Assembly: GCF_000210075.1 (NCBI RefSeq)
Contig: NC_021017.1
Span: 4,863,386-4,927,385 of the forward strand
From: Bacteroides xylanisolvens XB1A
Lineage (GTDB): Bacteria; Bacteroidota; Bacteroidia; Bacteroidales; Bacteroidaceae
DNA length: 64,000 nt
Direction: 5' to 3'
The notes beneath the pieces are model-generated. The model saw only the letters and a program-made list of their open reading frames with translations, made no database searches and was not told the origin of the DNA. Below are positions 47,101 through 55,726 of the stretch, piece by piece (the first letter of the stretch is position 1; each line of letters starts with the position of its first letter). The position numbers and the translations under genes were made by a program.

Positions 47101-47781
47101 TAAGACAAATAACAGATATAGCAGAGCCACAATATCCCCTATTAGGTTAAAAACAAATCCTTGACTGAAAACACGATAAAACGAGTCAATTCTCATCCAA
47201 CTAGGTTCGAAAAGGATTACAAATGCAAGAATCGTTCCGATAAAACCACATGCTAATTTCGATATATGTTTTGGGGTAATGTGTGTGATCCGTTTGAAGC
47301 GTGAATTGGGTAGAGTATCAATCGTTTCTCGGTAAATTAATTGCTGGAGAATGCTGTATTCTATTCTTCGGTTCAGTTTTTCTTTATAGTTTTCACTATC
47401 CCGGTCATCGAAGTTATCTTTACCTGTAGATTTTTCACTGGTTTGGTTATCCAAAAGTTCTTGTTGGTCTTCCGTTTCTTCATCCTTTGTTTTTTGATGT
47501 TTGTCGTCATCCAATGTTGCTAAGGATATGGGCAGATAGTTCCATTTTTCATCTTTCAAATACATCAGAGTGTGTAATACAGAACTTTTTCCTGACCCAT
47601 AAGGACCGGTCAGGGCAATATTCAAAACATCCTCAGCCTTGAGTGCTTCCCGTAAATCACGGACAGACTCATAAGCGGACTCATTCTCCTTCAGCAAGGT
47701 CGGAGTTAAGGATTCTTGAAATTGTGATACCTGCTCAATTTGCGCCGAAGGCACTTGAGTGGATTCTTGTGTATTCTCCAT
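44113..47781 (-). CDS. KAP/YobI-type membrane P-loop NTPase, 1222 aa
   Basis: Walker A is GPYGSGKSS at residues 59-67 and Walker B VVVIEDLDRFDTPD near residue 290. Between them lie a charged linker and two membrane segments (about 173-192 and 208-240), the arrangement of KAP-type NTPases in which the ATPase is split by a membrane insert. A very long helical C-terminal region without recognisable domains follows. Such giant NTPases occur in variable genome regions and several are linked to phage defence. Single-gene unit with its own promoter and terminator; AT-rich and free of in-frame stops. Confidence 0.8.
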   Translation of the reverse strand: MENTQESTQVPSAQIEQVSQFQESLTPTLLKENESAYESVRDLREALKAEDVLNIALTGPYGSGKSSVLHTLMYLKDEKWNYLPISLATLDDDKHQKTKDEETEDQQELLDNQTSEKSTGKDNFDDRDSENYKEKLNRRIEYSILQQLIYRETIDTLPNSRFKRITHITPKHISKLACGFIGTILAFVILFEPSWMRIDSFYRVFSQGFVFNLIGDIVALLYLLFVLYTIAQYVIRIYGSTKLNKLNFKDGEIEIKDENSIFNRHLDEILYFFQATDYDVVVIEDLDRFDTPDIFLKLRELNFLLNNSAVVGRKIKFIYAVKDDMFKDSSRTKFFDYITTVIPVINPSNSKDKLKEELEKRGHKEEIKADDLEDIAFFIDDMRLLKNIANEYHQYHKRLFVNGTELSHSKLLAMIVYKNYYPDDFSALHNRRGKVYQCVCHETKQELTKFALQILNKRKEEMAKRRETKERNRHLKAGELRMIYVNGYVTHINGNLISIKINDNYYETSAIWKDEDLFNELIQKERIEYKYFNSYSIYTSHTNIRFSEIEKKIDPKTSYAQRLAAITTKDKDLAREEEELKKEEYRISSFSLKQLFMQFKMNECEAFQKIKLAPMMDLFIRRGYIDEDYYDYISYFYPNTISQNDRLLLIAMKLDKSPEYNAKIDKIQSFVAQLPTYAYLSDSVLNINLLDYLGKHTNIERERFLLFMARLEQPVAKMDFLAQYYKEGKQNYNVFNHYINWNVNDSWTSVLNCEYRDILIEAWLKFCENSHIGEFQKTWLKDNYDYLANRYDCFDDKKINFIASVCCYEELTNTSKPLLELIIKGDSYTLTRHNISLLLNHISDRAGANENNITLTRIKRVGRKDVIERIQENMEECIQNVFQNICDEDEESMLEILNNKEVKMEVKQKYLKTHINPINDVSKVKDDMKGLAFGLDLLVPNWDNITNYYVQNDCNIDDVLWAYLDKHAEILGTRRFAGSEPHKHSLFNNIMGSNRISINSYKQIFSAFLCKMDLNEELLNLEDERISYLIDQNSIEYTEDNIRYLSRHSDILYGNFLLHHKNEFLKDKDKIAYNKDLALCLLGSYKLSGKEKSVVLQQLKATSIDVSQKLANIICEILTDYETEIDYDLLKKVLVKASVLEKAITVIYHTIRQNQDNHDVIDELLALLPLPYSKMKENGKHPIIPDTELNRSLLSLLKECNYISSFSKDKNGLKVNTRIIKQ

Positions 47782-47912
47782 AATGTTTTCTCAATAAAAA
47801 TTATATAATTCTATATAATTCAATACTTCGCCCATTTTGTTTTTATAAGTAAAGGCTGTCCATTTATTCTGTGTTAAAATCAGTTCTTTAATATAGATAT
47901 TAATTCTTTATG

Positions 47913-47944
47913 CAAATATAAAGTTTAAAATAGTGACAAACAAA
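47913..47944 (-). promoter_or_regulatory. Promoter of the NTPase gene
   Basis: Read on the minus strand: TTTG (47941-47944), 20-base spacer, TATATTTG (47913-47920), a good match to the Bacteroides consensus. It leaves a 130-base leader before the start codon. Confidence 0.6.
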
Positions 47945-48170
47945 TGAATCTGCTGAATATATCATCTGGATAACCACTTATTTAATAAAAGAATATTCTA
48001 ATTTTCAATCATTTTAGTAACTTCATATAGTGATAATCATTATTGGTTCGTATTTTATTCGTTTGTTCAACTATTTGCGGACATGAAGATTTTGGATGTC
48101 TTAAGATTGATTTTGAGCAAACATAATCCTCATTTTTATCGTTATAGCCTATGAATTAAGTAGGTATAAT

Positions 48171-49448
48171 ATGAAAAGATTATTATTTGTTTTGACTTTT
48201 ATGTCTCTCACTTTTCCTGTTATATGGGGACAAACTAAGATACAGAAGTATGCAGGGACGGCCATGCCCTATCCTAATAGGACAGACTCGTCCATTACTT
48301 TTCGGGATGGTATGACCCCATTTTATATAAATCATCTGGGAAGACATGGAGCCCGCTTCCCAACTTCAAGAAAAGCCCTAGACAAAGTGGAGAAGGTATT
48401 GGTATCAGCCCAACAAGAGAATGGACTGACCTCAGAAGGCATGGCTTTACTCTCTATGATACGACGTTTATCCAGATTATTTGACGGTCAATGGGGAAAA
48501 TTGTCAAAGTTGGGCGAGACGGAACAAGAAGGAATTGCCGGACGTATGATAAGGAACTATCCTCAACTATTCAGCAATTCTGCCAAGATTGAAGCAATAG
48601 CAACCTATGTTCCCCGCAGCATAAATAGTATGGACGCTTTTCTTTCTTGCATGATAAGGCATAATCCAGCTTTACAGGTACAGCGAAGTGAAGGAAAACA
48701 ATATAATCATATCCTTCGTTTTTTTGATCTGAATAAATCTTATGTCAATTATAAAGAGAAAGGTGACTGGCTTCCTATATACAAAGCTTTTGTACACAAG
48801 AAGATATCTCCAGTTCCTATAATGAAGAAGTTTCTTCTTAATCCGGAACAATATCTGGATAAAGAGGCAGAGGAATTTGTCATGGCTTTATTTTCTGTTG
48901 CGGCTATTCTTCCTGATACAAGCATCCCATTAAATTTGGAAGACCTTTTTACACTTGATGAATGGCATCGTTATTGGCAAACCCAGAATTTGCGACAATA
49001 TATGAGTAAGAGCTCTGCACCTGTCGGTAAGATGTTACCGGTTGCAATCGCTTGGCCTTTGCTTTCTGAATTCATTCGTTCTGCTCAAGAGGTGATAAGT
49101 GGGAAATCCGATTATCAGGCTAACTTTCGTTTTGCTCATGCAGAAACAGTTATACCTTTTGTGTCGTTGATGGGCATAGAAAAAACTGATGTACAGGTTT
49201 GCCGGCCCGATTCCGTTTCAGTCTATTGGAAGGATTATGAAATATCTCCAATGGCCGCTAATGTACAGTGGCTTTTCTATCGTGACAGAGACCAAAGAAT
49301 TTGGGTTAAGATTCTGTTAAATGAGGAAGCAGCAGCGCTTCCTATATCAACCTCTTGTTTCCCATATTACTCTTGGGAAAAAACTCGTATATTCTTTAAT
49401 CAGCGAATCGAAATGGCTAAAAAAACACTTTCAGTTTTCAATGAATAG
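48171..49448 (+). CDS. Histidine acid phosphatase, MINPP-like (inositol polyphosphate phosphatase), 425 aa
   Basis: A signal peptide (ending VIWGQ) is followed by LGRHGARFPTSRKA near residues 56-69, the RHGxRxP phosphate-binding motif. The proton-donor motif HAE lies in RFAHAETVIPFVSLM near residue 325. Length and motifs fit the Bacteroides MINPP/phytase group, which removes phosphates from inositol hexakisphosphate in the periplasm or outside the cell. It stands alone and is not an obvious part of a mobile module. Confidence 0.85.
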   Translation: MKRLLFVLTFMSLTFPVIWGQTKIQKYAGTAMPYPNRTDSSITFRDGMTPFYINHLGRHGARFPTSRKALDKVEKVLVSAQQENGLTSEGMALLSMIRRLSRLFDGQWGKLSKLGETEQEGIAGRMIRNYPQLFSNSAKIEAIATYVPRSINSMDAFLSCMIRHNPALQVQRSEGKQYNHILRFFDLNKSYVNYKEKGDWLPIYKAFVHKKISPVPIMKKFLLNPEQYLDKEAEEFVMALFSVAAILPDTSIPLNLEDLFTLDEWHRYWQTQNLRQYMSKSSAPVGKMLPVAIAWPLLSEFIRSAQEVISGKSDYQANFRFAHAETVIPFVSLMGIEKTDVQVCRPDSVSVYWKDYEISPMAANVQWLFYRDRDQRIWVKILLNEEAAALPISTSCFPYYSWEKTRIFFNQRIEMAKKTLSVFNE

Positions 49449-49837
49449 AATAAGCCATTTTTTAGTTTTGATTATATTTGAAAAAAACATTTTTTCTATT
49501 TACCAATGAATGACAGATACATAGATAGTGGTGGTTACAGTTAAATAAGGTTGCCTAGGTGAGGTATAAATTGATGTAAGAATGAGGTTAAAGCTAAAAA
49601 TAAGTATTATACTTACCCTAATATGTACCATGAGCCAATTTTATAACGCCTATCTTTAAATACAATAATCGAATCACATAAAATTCTCTTAAGGTTTCAA
49701 CGGTAAGCGGTGAGGCAGACGGATGTGTTATCTTATGTTTGTGTAGTAAGTCAATCTGTTCCCATCACTTCTTCCCAAACTGAAAATGTAGTAAATGACC
49801 ATTTTAATATAACTTGTGGATGAAATAGTGTATTCTT

Positions 49838-50149
49838 CTAAAACACAAGGACAATAATAATTTCATGATTGTAGAATATCTTCCAACTTGTAAAAGTAAT
49901 AACAGTACATTGTTGAGTTGTCATAGGGGTGAGTGTTTCACTTTTGTATATCACTCTGATGACAATTTGGAATACCTGAGCTATCACTCCGAACAGCACC
50001 ACCAACTCCATTTCTGACATCCATACATTACCCTTCGGGATATTCACTCTGCCGTTTTCTCTGATTGTTATAATTGTTCGTTCCACGAGTAATATAGCCA
50101 CTGAGATTTCAGTAGATGACTGGTTAAGTCTGTTGCCAAACGTTGTCAA
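49838..50149 (-). pseudogene. Fragment of an element-associated hypothetical protein
   Basis: EISVAILLVERTIITIRENG and NIPKGNVWMSEMELVVLFGV resemble a family of Bacteroides proteins with a winged-helix-like segment. The rest drifts into unrelated sequence. Probably a remnant. Confidence 0.35.
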
Positions 50150-50290
50150 ATCCAGGTCTATTTTTCAGATGGTTATCATAACATACTTCTATGCAGTGAT
50201 AATTTCGTATGCCGCAATACTCGGCTTATACTCTCAACGAGAATACGCCTACTGGGAGTAAGGGTCGCAAATCCATGACGTGCGCAATAA

Positions 50291-50581
50291 GACATTACTG
50301 CCCATGCGTGACCGGGCAATGTCCTTAAGTTTCGACAGAAAATTATGGATGCGGTGTTACAGGTACAGACAGATCTTGTCACGAAAGAGCACCTGGAGCT
50401 TACCATGACGAGAGCAACCTCATCCGTCAGCTTCGCCCTGCGCAATGACGCTGAAAACAAAGAGAGGATTTTCCGTACCTTGAAACAGGCAAACAGAAAA
50501 TGAAAGGTTACCACCGAACTGCTCGGAATCGAACGTACAACACTGTATAGCAAACTGGAAGAAGTATGGATTGAAGTATAA
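50291..50581 (+). pseudogene. Remnant of an NtrC-family (sigma-54) response regulator, C-terminal part
   Basis: The frame reads HA-UGA-PGNVLKFRQKI (stop at 50309-50311), where all relatives have WPGN. After a linker a Fis-type HTH follows, RIFRTLKQANRK-UGA-KVTTELLGIERTTLYSKLEE (stop at 50501-50503). An in-frame UAA lies just upstream at 50288. The AAA domain is missing. It could derive from an RteB-like regulator. Confidence 0.65.
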
Positions 50582-50914
50582 ATTCCAGCAATAATAGTCG
50601 GTAATTCACTAAGAATTGATATTACGCTTAAACCGGATTTATTTGGTGATGGCAAAAAGACCTCCACGTAAAAAACACAGGACGGGGTGATGTGCTTCTG
50701 ATTTTTATTCGTAATTTTGTACTAAAGAGAGTGATATTGACAGCAATGCACAACAAAGCCCAGAAACGATTGCCAATCTGTTACTCTATTTAACCCTTCT
50801 TTCAAACTTCCTAAGACAAAGAAGATTAAAAAAAAATCTTCCAGAAATACAACGAAAAGGTTTAGTATTGAAGAAGGTAAAAACAACAAACAAATCGTTA
50901 TTATTTTACAATTT

Positions 50915-52303
50915 ATGGTTACAATATATTTGGATAAACAAGTTTTCAGTCATCTATTTAATGCAAAAGAAGAAAAGTATTCTCTTTTGCGTGAAAAGAT
51001 ATTATCTCACAAAGATGAGTTTATTTTCTTCTACTCAAATGCTCATTTATTTGATTTGCAAGATGATAAAACGGATATTAAATATACTGAAATGGAATAT
51101 ATGCAATCGATAGTAAGTGGATATCATTTAATATACGAAAACCATAAACAGGAAGTTATAAAGCAATCCCCACGCAATGCTTTCGAAACTATAGGCAAAA
51201 TAGAGGATTTCTCTTGGCTTGAAAATTTTGATTTTTCACAAATAACAGAAGAACAGCGGAATGTTATCAATAACATTGTTGATATTAGCATTAAGGATTT
51301 AAAAGGTGAATTAGATTTTGATTGGCTAAAAAAAAGAGCCCCAATTTCAGTCGATGAACTCCAAATGGACATATCAACTTTTACATCATTAATGAAATTC
51401 GTCTCCCACTATTTTTATGAGAATAAGGAGTCATACAAAATTATGAGAGACAATACTATTGCTAGATATAATCCGACATCAATTAAAGCGGAAGGTGAAA
51501 ATATTTTTAACGAGCAGTTAGCCTCATCTCCATTAGGATTATCCTTTCTAGATATTATTCAAGCCTCTTTAACTCAAACAGGATTATCATACACTGATTT
51601 TGCAACGGTATATTATATGTCATATATACTTCTTGATCTATTTGGAGTTAATAAAGAAACCCGGAAGAAGGTTAAGTTTAGAAATATGCAAGTCGACTGT
51701 TACCACAGTTTCTTCGGCTCATACTGCGATTGCATGGTTAGTGATGACGAAGGTATGCGCCTCAAGAGCAAAACATTATACAAACTTTTCAATTTCAACA
51801 CTAAAGTATATTCAATAGATGAGTTTATAGAAAAATTTGATGAAGCAATAAATAACAATAAAAAATCTGCGCGTGAATATTTTGATGAAGTTCTTAGCGA
51901 TTATATTACAAGGCAAGTAACTAGAGTCGAAACAAAATCTGGGCAATTTTTAACTTACCTGAGTACTTCTTATAAATACTTCGGATATTTTAACTGCATG
52001 ATAGAAAGAAAATCAAAAGATGAGACGGTTATTATACTCCATAAGAACAACGACTTGAAGCAACCTATTCTGGCGAAAGAATTAGAGATTATAACTAATA
52101 GGATTGTTAGAGTGTTTAATGATATGGGAGCTACCTTTACTTTATTCGATGAAGCAGTAGAAATCCCTCTATTAAAAGCTGACAATTGGAATAGATTTCT
52201 AACGTTAAATGATGCTGATGTGTGTTTAACTAAATTCAAAGATACACCTATGTTGTGTTTATGGATTAAGTTAAAGCAGCCAATATTACAAAATAAAAAT
52301 TGA
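50915..52303 (+). CDS. Hypothetical protein with possible PIN-like start, 462 aa
   Basis: The first residues MVTIYLDKQVFSHLFNAKEE resemble the first strand and helix of PIN-like nucleases (Asp in strand 1), and a second acidic cluster follows later (FSSYCDCMVSDDEGM-like). The remainder is helical. AT-rich and uninterrupted. No family recognised; the PIN idea is weak. Confidence 0.55.
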   Translation: MVTIYLDKQVFSHLFNAKEEKYSLLREKILSHKDEFIFFYSNAHLFDLQDDKTDIKYTEMEYMQSIVSGYHLIYENHKQEVIKQSPRNAFETIGKIEDFSWLENFDFSQITEEQRNVINNIVDISIKDLKGELDFDWLKKRAPISVDELQMDISTFTSLMKFVSHYFYENKESYKIMRDNTIARYNPTSIKAEGENIFNEQLASSPLGLSFLDIIQASLTQTGLSYTDFATVYYMSYILLDLFGVNKETRKKVKFRNMQVDCYHSFFGSYCDCMVSDDEGMRLKSKTLYKLFNFNTKVYSIDEFIEKFDEAINNNKKSAREYFDEVLSDYITRQVTRVETKSGQFLTYLSTSYKYFGYFNCMIERKSKDETVIILHKNNDLKQPILAKELEIITNRIVRVFNDMGATFTLFDEAVEIPLLKADNWNRFLTLNDADVCLTKFKDTPMLCLWIKLKQPILQNKN

Positions 52304-52812
52304 AGAAATTAAAGATTCCTGCAACAAGCCACTGACGAGGATATAGTGGTTTCCGATTTGTGTCTGCTCGCTAGTATGTATCAACTTGTTGCGTTGAATA
52401 CGCAAGGAGAGCAAAAGTTTATTTTTCATCAGATTAGGATATATGACATCCAAAAATAGCGAGCCATCAGCTACGGATCCTATCAAAATAGTTTTTTATG
52501 CATTATTCTACAGTAAAAGCCAGTATTTACTTTTTTCACTGCTAGAAAGAACAAGAACTATAGAATAAGAAAACACAAACATCATATACTAAAAATATCA
52601 TACATCCTCTCGAAAAAACAACAATCTTTGATTATAATTTTTTCCAGTGCTCGCATCTTACAGACCTATAGAACTCACTAAAAGAGTTTTCCAACAAAAC
52701 ACATATTAACAGCGATGTAGTCATATAGCTCAAAGAGCGAAGGCTATTGTATTTCCTCCATTCTAAAGAGAGGTTGTGCCAGAGTTTTGACACAACCTCC
52801 TACTAGATAATT
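52304..52812. terminator. Gap with terminator hairpin (52771-52800)
   Basis: GAGGTTGTG (52771-52779) pairs perfectly with CACAACCTC (52792-52800). It lies 12 bases beyond the integrase stop, so it probably ends that minus-strand transcript. The rest of the gap shows nothing. Confidence 0.6.
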
Positions 52813-54036
52813 CTAAATAGAGATATGAAAATCCATCTTTATCTGTGACATCTCACGTATCACTGTACGATCCAGCACACGTGCATAATGACGGGTCATC
52901 TGGACATTGGTATGCCCTAACATCTTAGCAACGCTCTCTATCGAGACACCATTGGCCAGAGCAAATGTGGCAAAAGTATGACGCCCAACATGGGTGGTCA
53001 ATGTTTTTTTAATACCACAAATATCAGCCAGTTCCTTGAGGTATGCATTCATTTTTTGATTACAAAGCACCGGAAAAAGCACACCATGTTTCTTACAATA
53101 TTCATTGGTGGAATACTTTTCCAAAATCTTCAATGGTATTTCCATTAATGGAATATTACACATGATTTTGGTCTTCTGTCTCCCCTTTCGTATCCACCTG
53201 ACACCGTTCGAGTCCTCCACGATATGTTCCTTTCTCAAACCATGAATATCCGAGAAAGCCAAACCGGTGAAACAACAGAACACAAAAATATCCCGTACCT
53301 GACTTAACCGTGGAATATCAATTTCCTTCGATATCAGCTTCTGGATTTCTGAATCTTCCAAAAAGTCCGGTTCCACCTTATCCAATGAGAATCTAATTTC
53401 TAAAAACGGATCGTTCTTCATCCATCCCTTAGCCAAAGCAATACGGATAATCTTCTTAAAATTCTTCAAATATTTGGTGGCTGTGTTATGACAACACTTT
53501 TTCTCTGTCTTAAGCCAAAACTCGTAATCCTCAATAAACTGGCGGGAAACTTCATCCAAAAGAACATCTTTCTTATGATATGTCTCCCAGACAAAATCCC
53601 GGGTATGCTTCAAGGATGTCTCATAACGCTGCACGGTTGCAGGCGCCATGTCCGTACCGGACAATTGGACACATTTATCATTATGCTCACGGAAAACCTC
53701 AAACAGAGTACGTTGTACGGGGGCATCCTTACCCTGGAAACGATCCAGAACACTGTTGGCAGAAACGGATACCTCCTCTATTTCCAGTTCACGTTGAATC
53801 TTCATTATCCTCAAACGGATAGAGTCAAGATACAGATTCAGTTCCTTGTACTCACGCTTCTTTTCCAGGGCCTTTCCTTTTGCCGCACTCCAGAACTCCG
53901 GAAGAATTGTTTTCTTCACTGAAGCATCAACCCGGACTCCATTCACTGTAATTCTCATCATTATCGGAGCCTCACCGTTCCGATTCAATTTCGTCCTACG
54001 AATGTAGAACAATAGACAAAATGTTGTTCTTTCCAT
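52813..54036 (-). CDS. Tyrosine recombinase/integrase (IntDOT-like), 407 aa
   Basis: An arm-binding N-terminus (TFCLLFYIRRTKLNRNGEAP), a SAM-like core-binding domain and a catalytic domain are present. The first catalytic arginine is missing: the motif reads CFTGLAFSDIHGL, as in IntDOT-type enzymes. HVGRHTFATFALANG, KMLGHTNVQMTRHYARV carry the H-x-x-R, His and Tyr. It integrates or excises a Bacteroidales element. Which neighbour it serves, the 54-kb tra-bearing element or the ars-bearing one, is not settled. Confidence 0.9.
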   Translation of the reverse strand: MERTTFCLLFYIRRTKLNRNGEAPIMMRITVNGVRVDASVKKTILPEFWSAAKGKALEKKREYKELNLYLDSIRLRIMKIQRELEIEEVSVSANSVLDRFQGKDAPVQRTLFEVFREHNDKCVQLSGTDMAPATVQRYETSLKHTRDFVWETYHKKDVLLDEVSRQFIEDYEFWLKTEKKCCHNTATKYLKNFKKIIRIALAKGWMKNDPFLEIRFSLDKVEPDFLEDSEIQKLISKEIDIPRLSQVRDIFVFCCFTGLAFSDIHGLRKEHIVEDSNGVRWIRKGRQKTKIMCNIPLMEIPLKILEKYSTNEYCKKHGVLFPVLCNQKMNAYLKELADICGIKKTLTTHVGRHTFATFALANGVSIESVAKMLGHTNVQMTRHYARVLDRTVIREMSQIKMDFHISI

Positions 54037-54126
54037 CTTACTTGTTTTTTAATCACAAAACTAAATTTCCAAGAGCAACAAGTCAAGATGCAAAGCACTG
54101 ATAAACAATGAATTATTTACTTAATA

Positions 54127-54160
54127 GGTGTACCTGGCATTGAAGGCAATCAGGTACACC
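54127..54160. repeat. 10-bp perfect inverted repeat upstream of the integrase
   Basis: GGTGTACCTG (54127-54136) and CAGGTACACC (54151-54160), with a further GTACACC at about 54166. Possible integrase arm-type or operator sites. Confidence 0.45.
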
Positions 54161-54218
54161 GAATAGTACACCGAAAGAATGCTTTGATATGCTTATTTTT
54201 GCTATGTACCAAAAACAA

Positions 54219-54253
54219 AAAATCCCCGTAAAGTATTAATTTACAGGGATTTT
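54219..54253. terminator. Bidirectional terminator-like hairpin
   Basis: AAAATCCCCGTAAA (54219-54232) pairs with TTTACAGGGATTTT (54240-54253) with one mismatch. Confidence 0.65.
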
Positions 54254-54275
54254 CTTTGTTTTGCAATTCTTTCCA

Positions 54276-54301
54276 GCGGAGAGACAGGGTACTGAACCCA
54301 A
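54276..54301 (-). other. tRNA-Ser 3'-end-like fragment, possible attachment site
   Basis: GCGGAGAGACAGGG (54276-54289), then four bases and GAACCC, read on the minus strand resembles the T-arm and acceptor end of a bacterial tRNA-Ser. No full tRNA surrounds it. It lies 240 bases from the integrase start, where an att remnant is expected. Confidence 0.4.
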
Positions 54302-54484
54302 ACGCCCAACCGCCTATAAATCAGTCTTTTATTTTCCAATATTTCAAATAGGTAACGAAACAGTAACGATTTTTATTAACGCTTTTGTCCGGCTTTGTCC
54401 GCTGTTTGTCTGCCTATCTCACGGGTTCAAAGATACAACTCTTTTCCGAATTACGCAAATGCCTGAATATAAATGTTTCCATGT

Positions 54485-54535
54485 AGGTGCAAGGTGCAAG
54501 CTATATATATAGATATATACTTGCACCTTGCACCT
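54485..54535. repeat. 16-bp perfect inverted repeat with AT-only-like centre
   Basis: AGGTGCAAGGTGCAAG (54485-54500) pairs with CTTGCACCTTGCACCT (54520-54535). Each arm holds a doubled AGGTGCA unit and the 19-base centre is almost pure A/T. No T-run follows, so it is not an ordinary terminator. Confidence 0.6.
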
Positions 54536-54572
54536 AAAAAATGTTTAATCTAAAAAATATCATCTGTTTTAT

Positions 54573-54608
54573 TTTGCCAATTTAAAAATAGTTCGTAGTT
54601 TTGCGAAC
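54573..54608 (+). promoter_or_regulatory. ars promoter with overlapping ArsR operator
   Basis: TTTG (54573-54576), 19-base spacer, TAGTTTTG (54596-54603). The dyad GTTCG...CGAAC (54591-54608) covers the -7 box, so binding of ArsR would block transcription until arsenite arrives. Confidence 0.7.
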
Positions 54609-54633
54609 AACAAACAAGAAAGGAGATATAAAA

Positions 54634-54960
54634 GTGAAAACTAAGCAGTACACAGAGGAACAGGAACAGATGGCTCGTTTTGCTAAAGCTATGGGTCACC
54701 CGGCACGAATGGCAATTCTTAGTTTCTTAGCTAAACAAGAAAGTTGTTTCTTCGGAGATATTCACGAAGTACTACCCATTGCTAAAGCAACCGTTTCGCA
54801 GCATTTAAAAGAACTGAAAGATGCAGGGTTAATTCAGGGGGAAATAGAAACACCAAAAGTTCGGTATTGTATCAACCGAGAGAATTGGGAACTTGCCCGT
54901 AAATTATTTGCTGCATTTTTGGGTGATTGTAAATGTACGGGTACATCGTGCTGTGGATAA
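54634..54960 (+). CDS. arsR: ArsR-family arsenite-responsive repressor, 108 aa
   Basis: GUG at 54634 follows AAGGAG at the right distance and is the likely start. The winged HTH is seen in FAKAMGHPARMAILSFLAKQ and AKATVSQHLKELKDAGLI. The usual ELCVCDL metal site is replaced by ESCFFGDI, but the tail CKCTGTSCCG offers a Cys cluster, so metalloid sensing may use the C-terminus. It heads the ars operon. Confidence 0.85.
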   Translation: MKTKQYTEEQEQMARFAKAMGHPARMAILSFLAKQESCFFGDIHEVLPIAKATVSQHLKELKDAGLIQGEIETPKVRYCINRENWELARKLFAAFLGDCKCTGTSCCG

Positions 54961-54984
54961 CAGCACCTTTTTTTGAGAATAATG

Positions 54985-55000
54985 TTCGTAGTTCTACGAA
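54985..55000. promoter_or_regulatory. Second ArsR-like operator
   Basis: TTCGTAGTTCTACGAA is a perfect 7+7 dyad related to the operator before arsR. It lies between arsR and the thioredoxin-like gene, possibly controlling an internal promoter. Confidence 0.55.
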
Positions 55001-55037
55001 TTACGATTGGTATATTAACTTTATAATTGAATAGAAA

Positions 55038-55271
55038 ATGGAAATCAAAGTATTAGGAACTGGGTGTTCAAGCTGTAAGGCATTGTACGAAACCACAAAA
55101 CAAGCTATTTCAGAACTGGGCTGCGATGCAACTCTAATTAAGGAAGAAGATTTATTAAAAATCATGGAGTATAATATTTTAAGTCTCCCGGCTTTGGTTA
55201 TTGATGGTAAAGTCATATCTGCCGGAAAAAGATTATCCTTATCAGAAGTGAAAGAATTGATAACTAAATAA
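55038..55271 (+). CDS. Small thioredoxin-like protein (redox-active disulfide type), 77 aa
   Basis: MEIKVLGTGCSSCKALYETT carries the C-x-x-C active site at residues 10-13, followed by a thioredoxin-like fold with the cis-Pro region LSLPALVIDGKVIS. This glutaredoxin-like type is common in arsenic clusters and could deliver reducing power for arsenate reduction or handle cysteine-bound metalloid. Confidence 0.85.
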   Translation: MEIKVLGTGCSSCKALYETTKQAISELGCDATLIKEEDLLKIMEYNILSLPALVIDGKVISAGKRLSLSEVKELITK

Positions 55272-55281
55272 ATTATTTACT

Positions 55282-55725
55282 ATGAAGAAGTTATTTTATC
55301 TACTGATTGCAACAATCGTTTTAATTTCCTGTGGTAATGGTTCAAAGAATAAAACAGAAACCAGCATAGCAAAAGAAAATCAAACTAACCGTGTTGAAGT
55401 TCTATATTTTCACGGTGCGCAACGTTGCATAACCTGCCGGGCAATAGAAGCCAATACGGTAGCTCTTTTAGATAGCCTTTATTCCAAAGAACAGGCGGAC
55501 GGTAAAATCATCTTCAAGGTGATAGATATATCCAAAAAGGAAAATGAGCAAATTGCAGATAAATACGAAGTTACATGGTCGTCTTTGTTTGTGAATGGCT
55601 GGAAAGACAGTAAAGAGAATGTAAATAACATGACGGAGTTTAGTTTCTCCAATGCAAGAAATGAACCGGATAAATTTAAAGAGGGAATAAAAAACAAGAT
55701 TGACGAATTACTAAAAACATTGTAA
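55282..55725 (+). CDS. arsF: ArsF-like thioredoxin-fold lipoprotein, 147 aa
   Basis: A lipoprotein leader (IVLISCGNG) precedes a domain with QRCITCRAIEANT, a C-x-x-C pair in a thioredoxin-like fold. Proteins of this type accompany the ArsG-type permease in Bacteroidetes ars operons. It is located in the envelope; the substrate is not established from sequence. The permease gene follows after one base. Confidence 0.75.
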   Translation: MKKLFYLLIATIVLISCGNGSKNKTETSIAKENQTNRVEVLYFHGAQRCITCRAIEANTVALLDSLYSKEQADGKIIFKVIDISKKENEQIADKYEVTWSSLFVNGWKDSKENVNNMTEFSFSNARNEPDKFKEGIKNKIDELLKTL

Positions 55726-55726
55726 G

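Larger units (their letters stand above)
49449..50914. other. Decayed region with gene fragments
   Basis: About 1.4 kb without an intact gene. It contains the two fragments listed separately and otherwise nothing that I can assign. Confidence 0.5.

Noticed and set aside
54276..54301. Complete tRNA gene
   Set aside because: Only the T-arm/acceptor-like part is present; D-arm and anticodon arm cannot be found.
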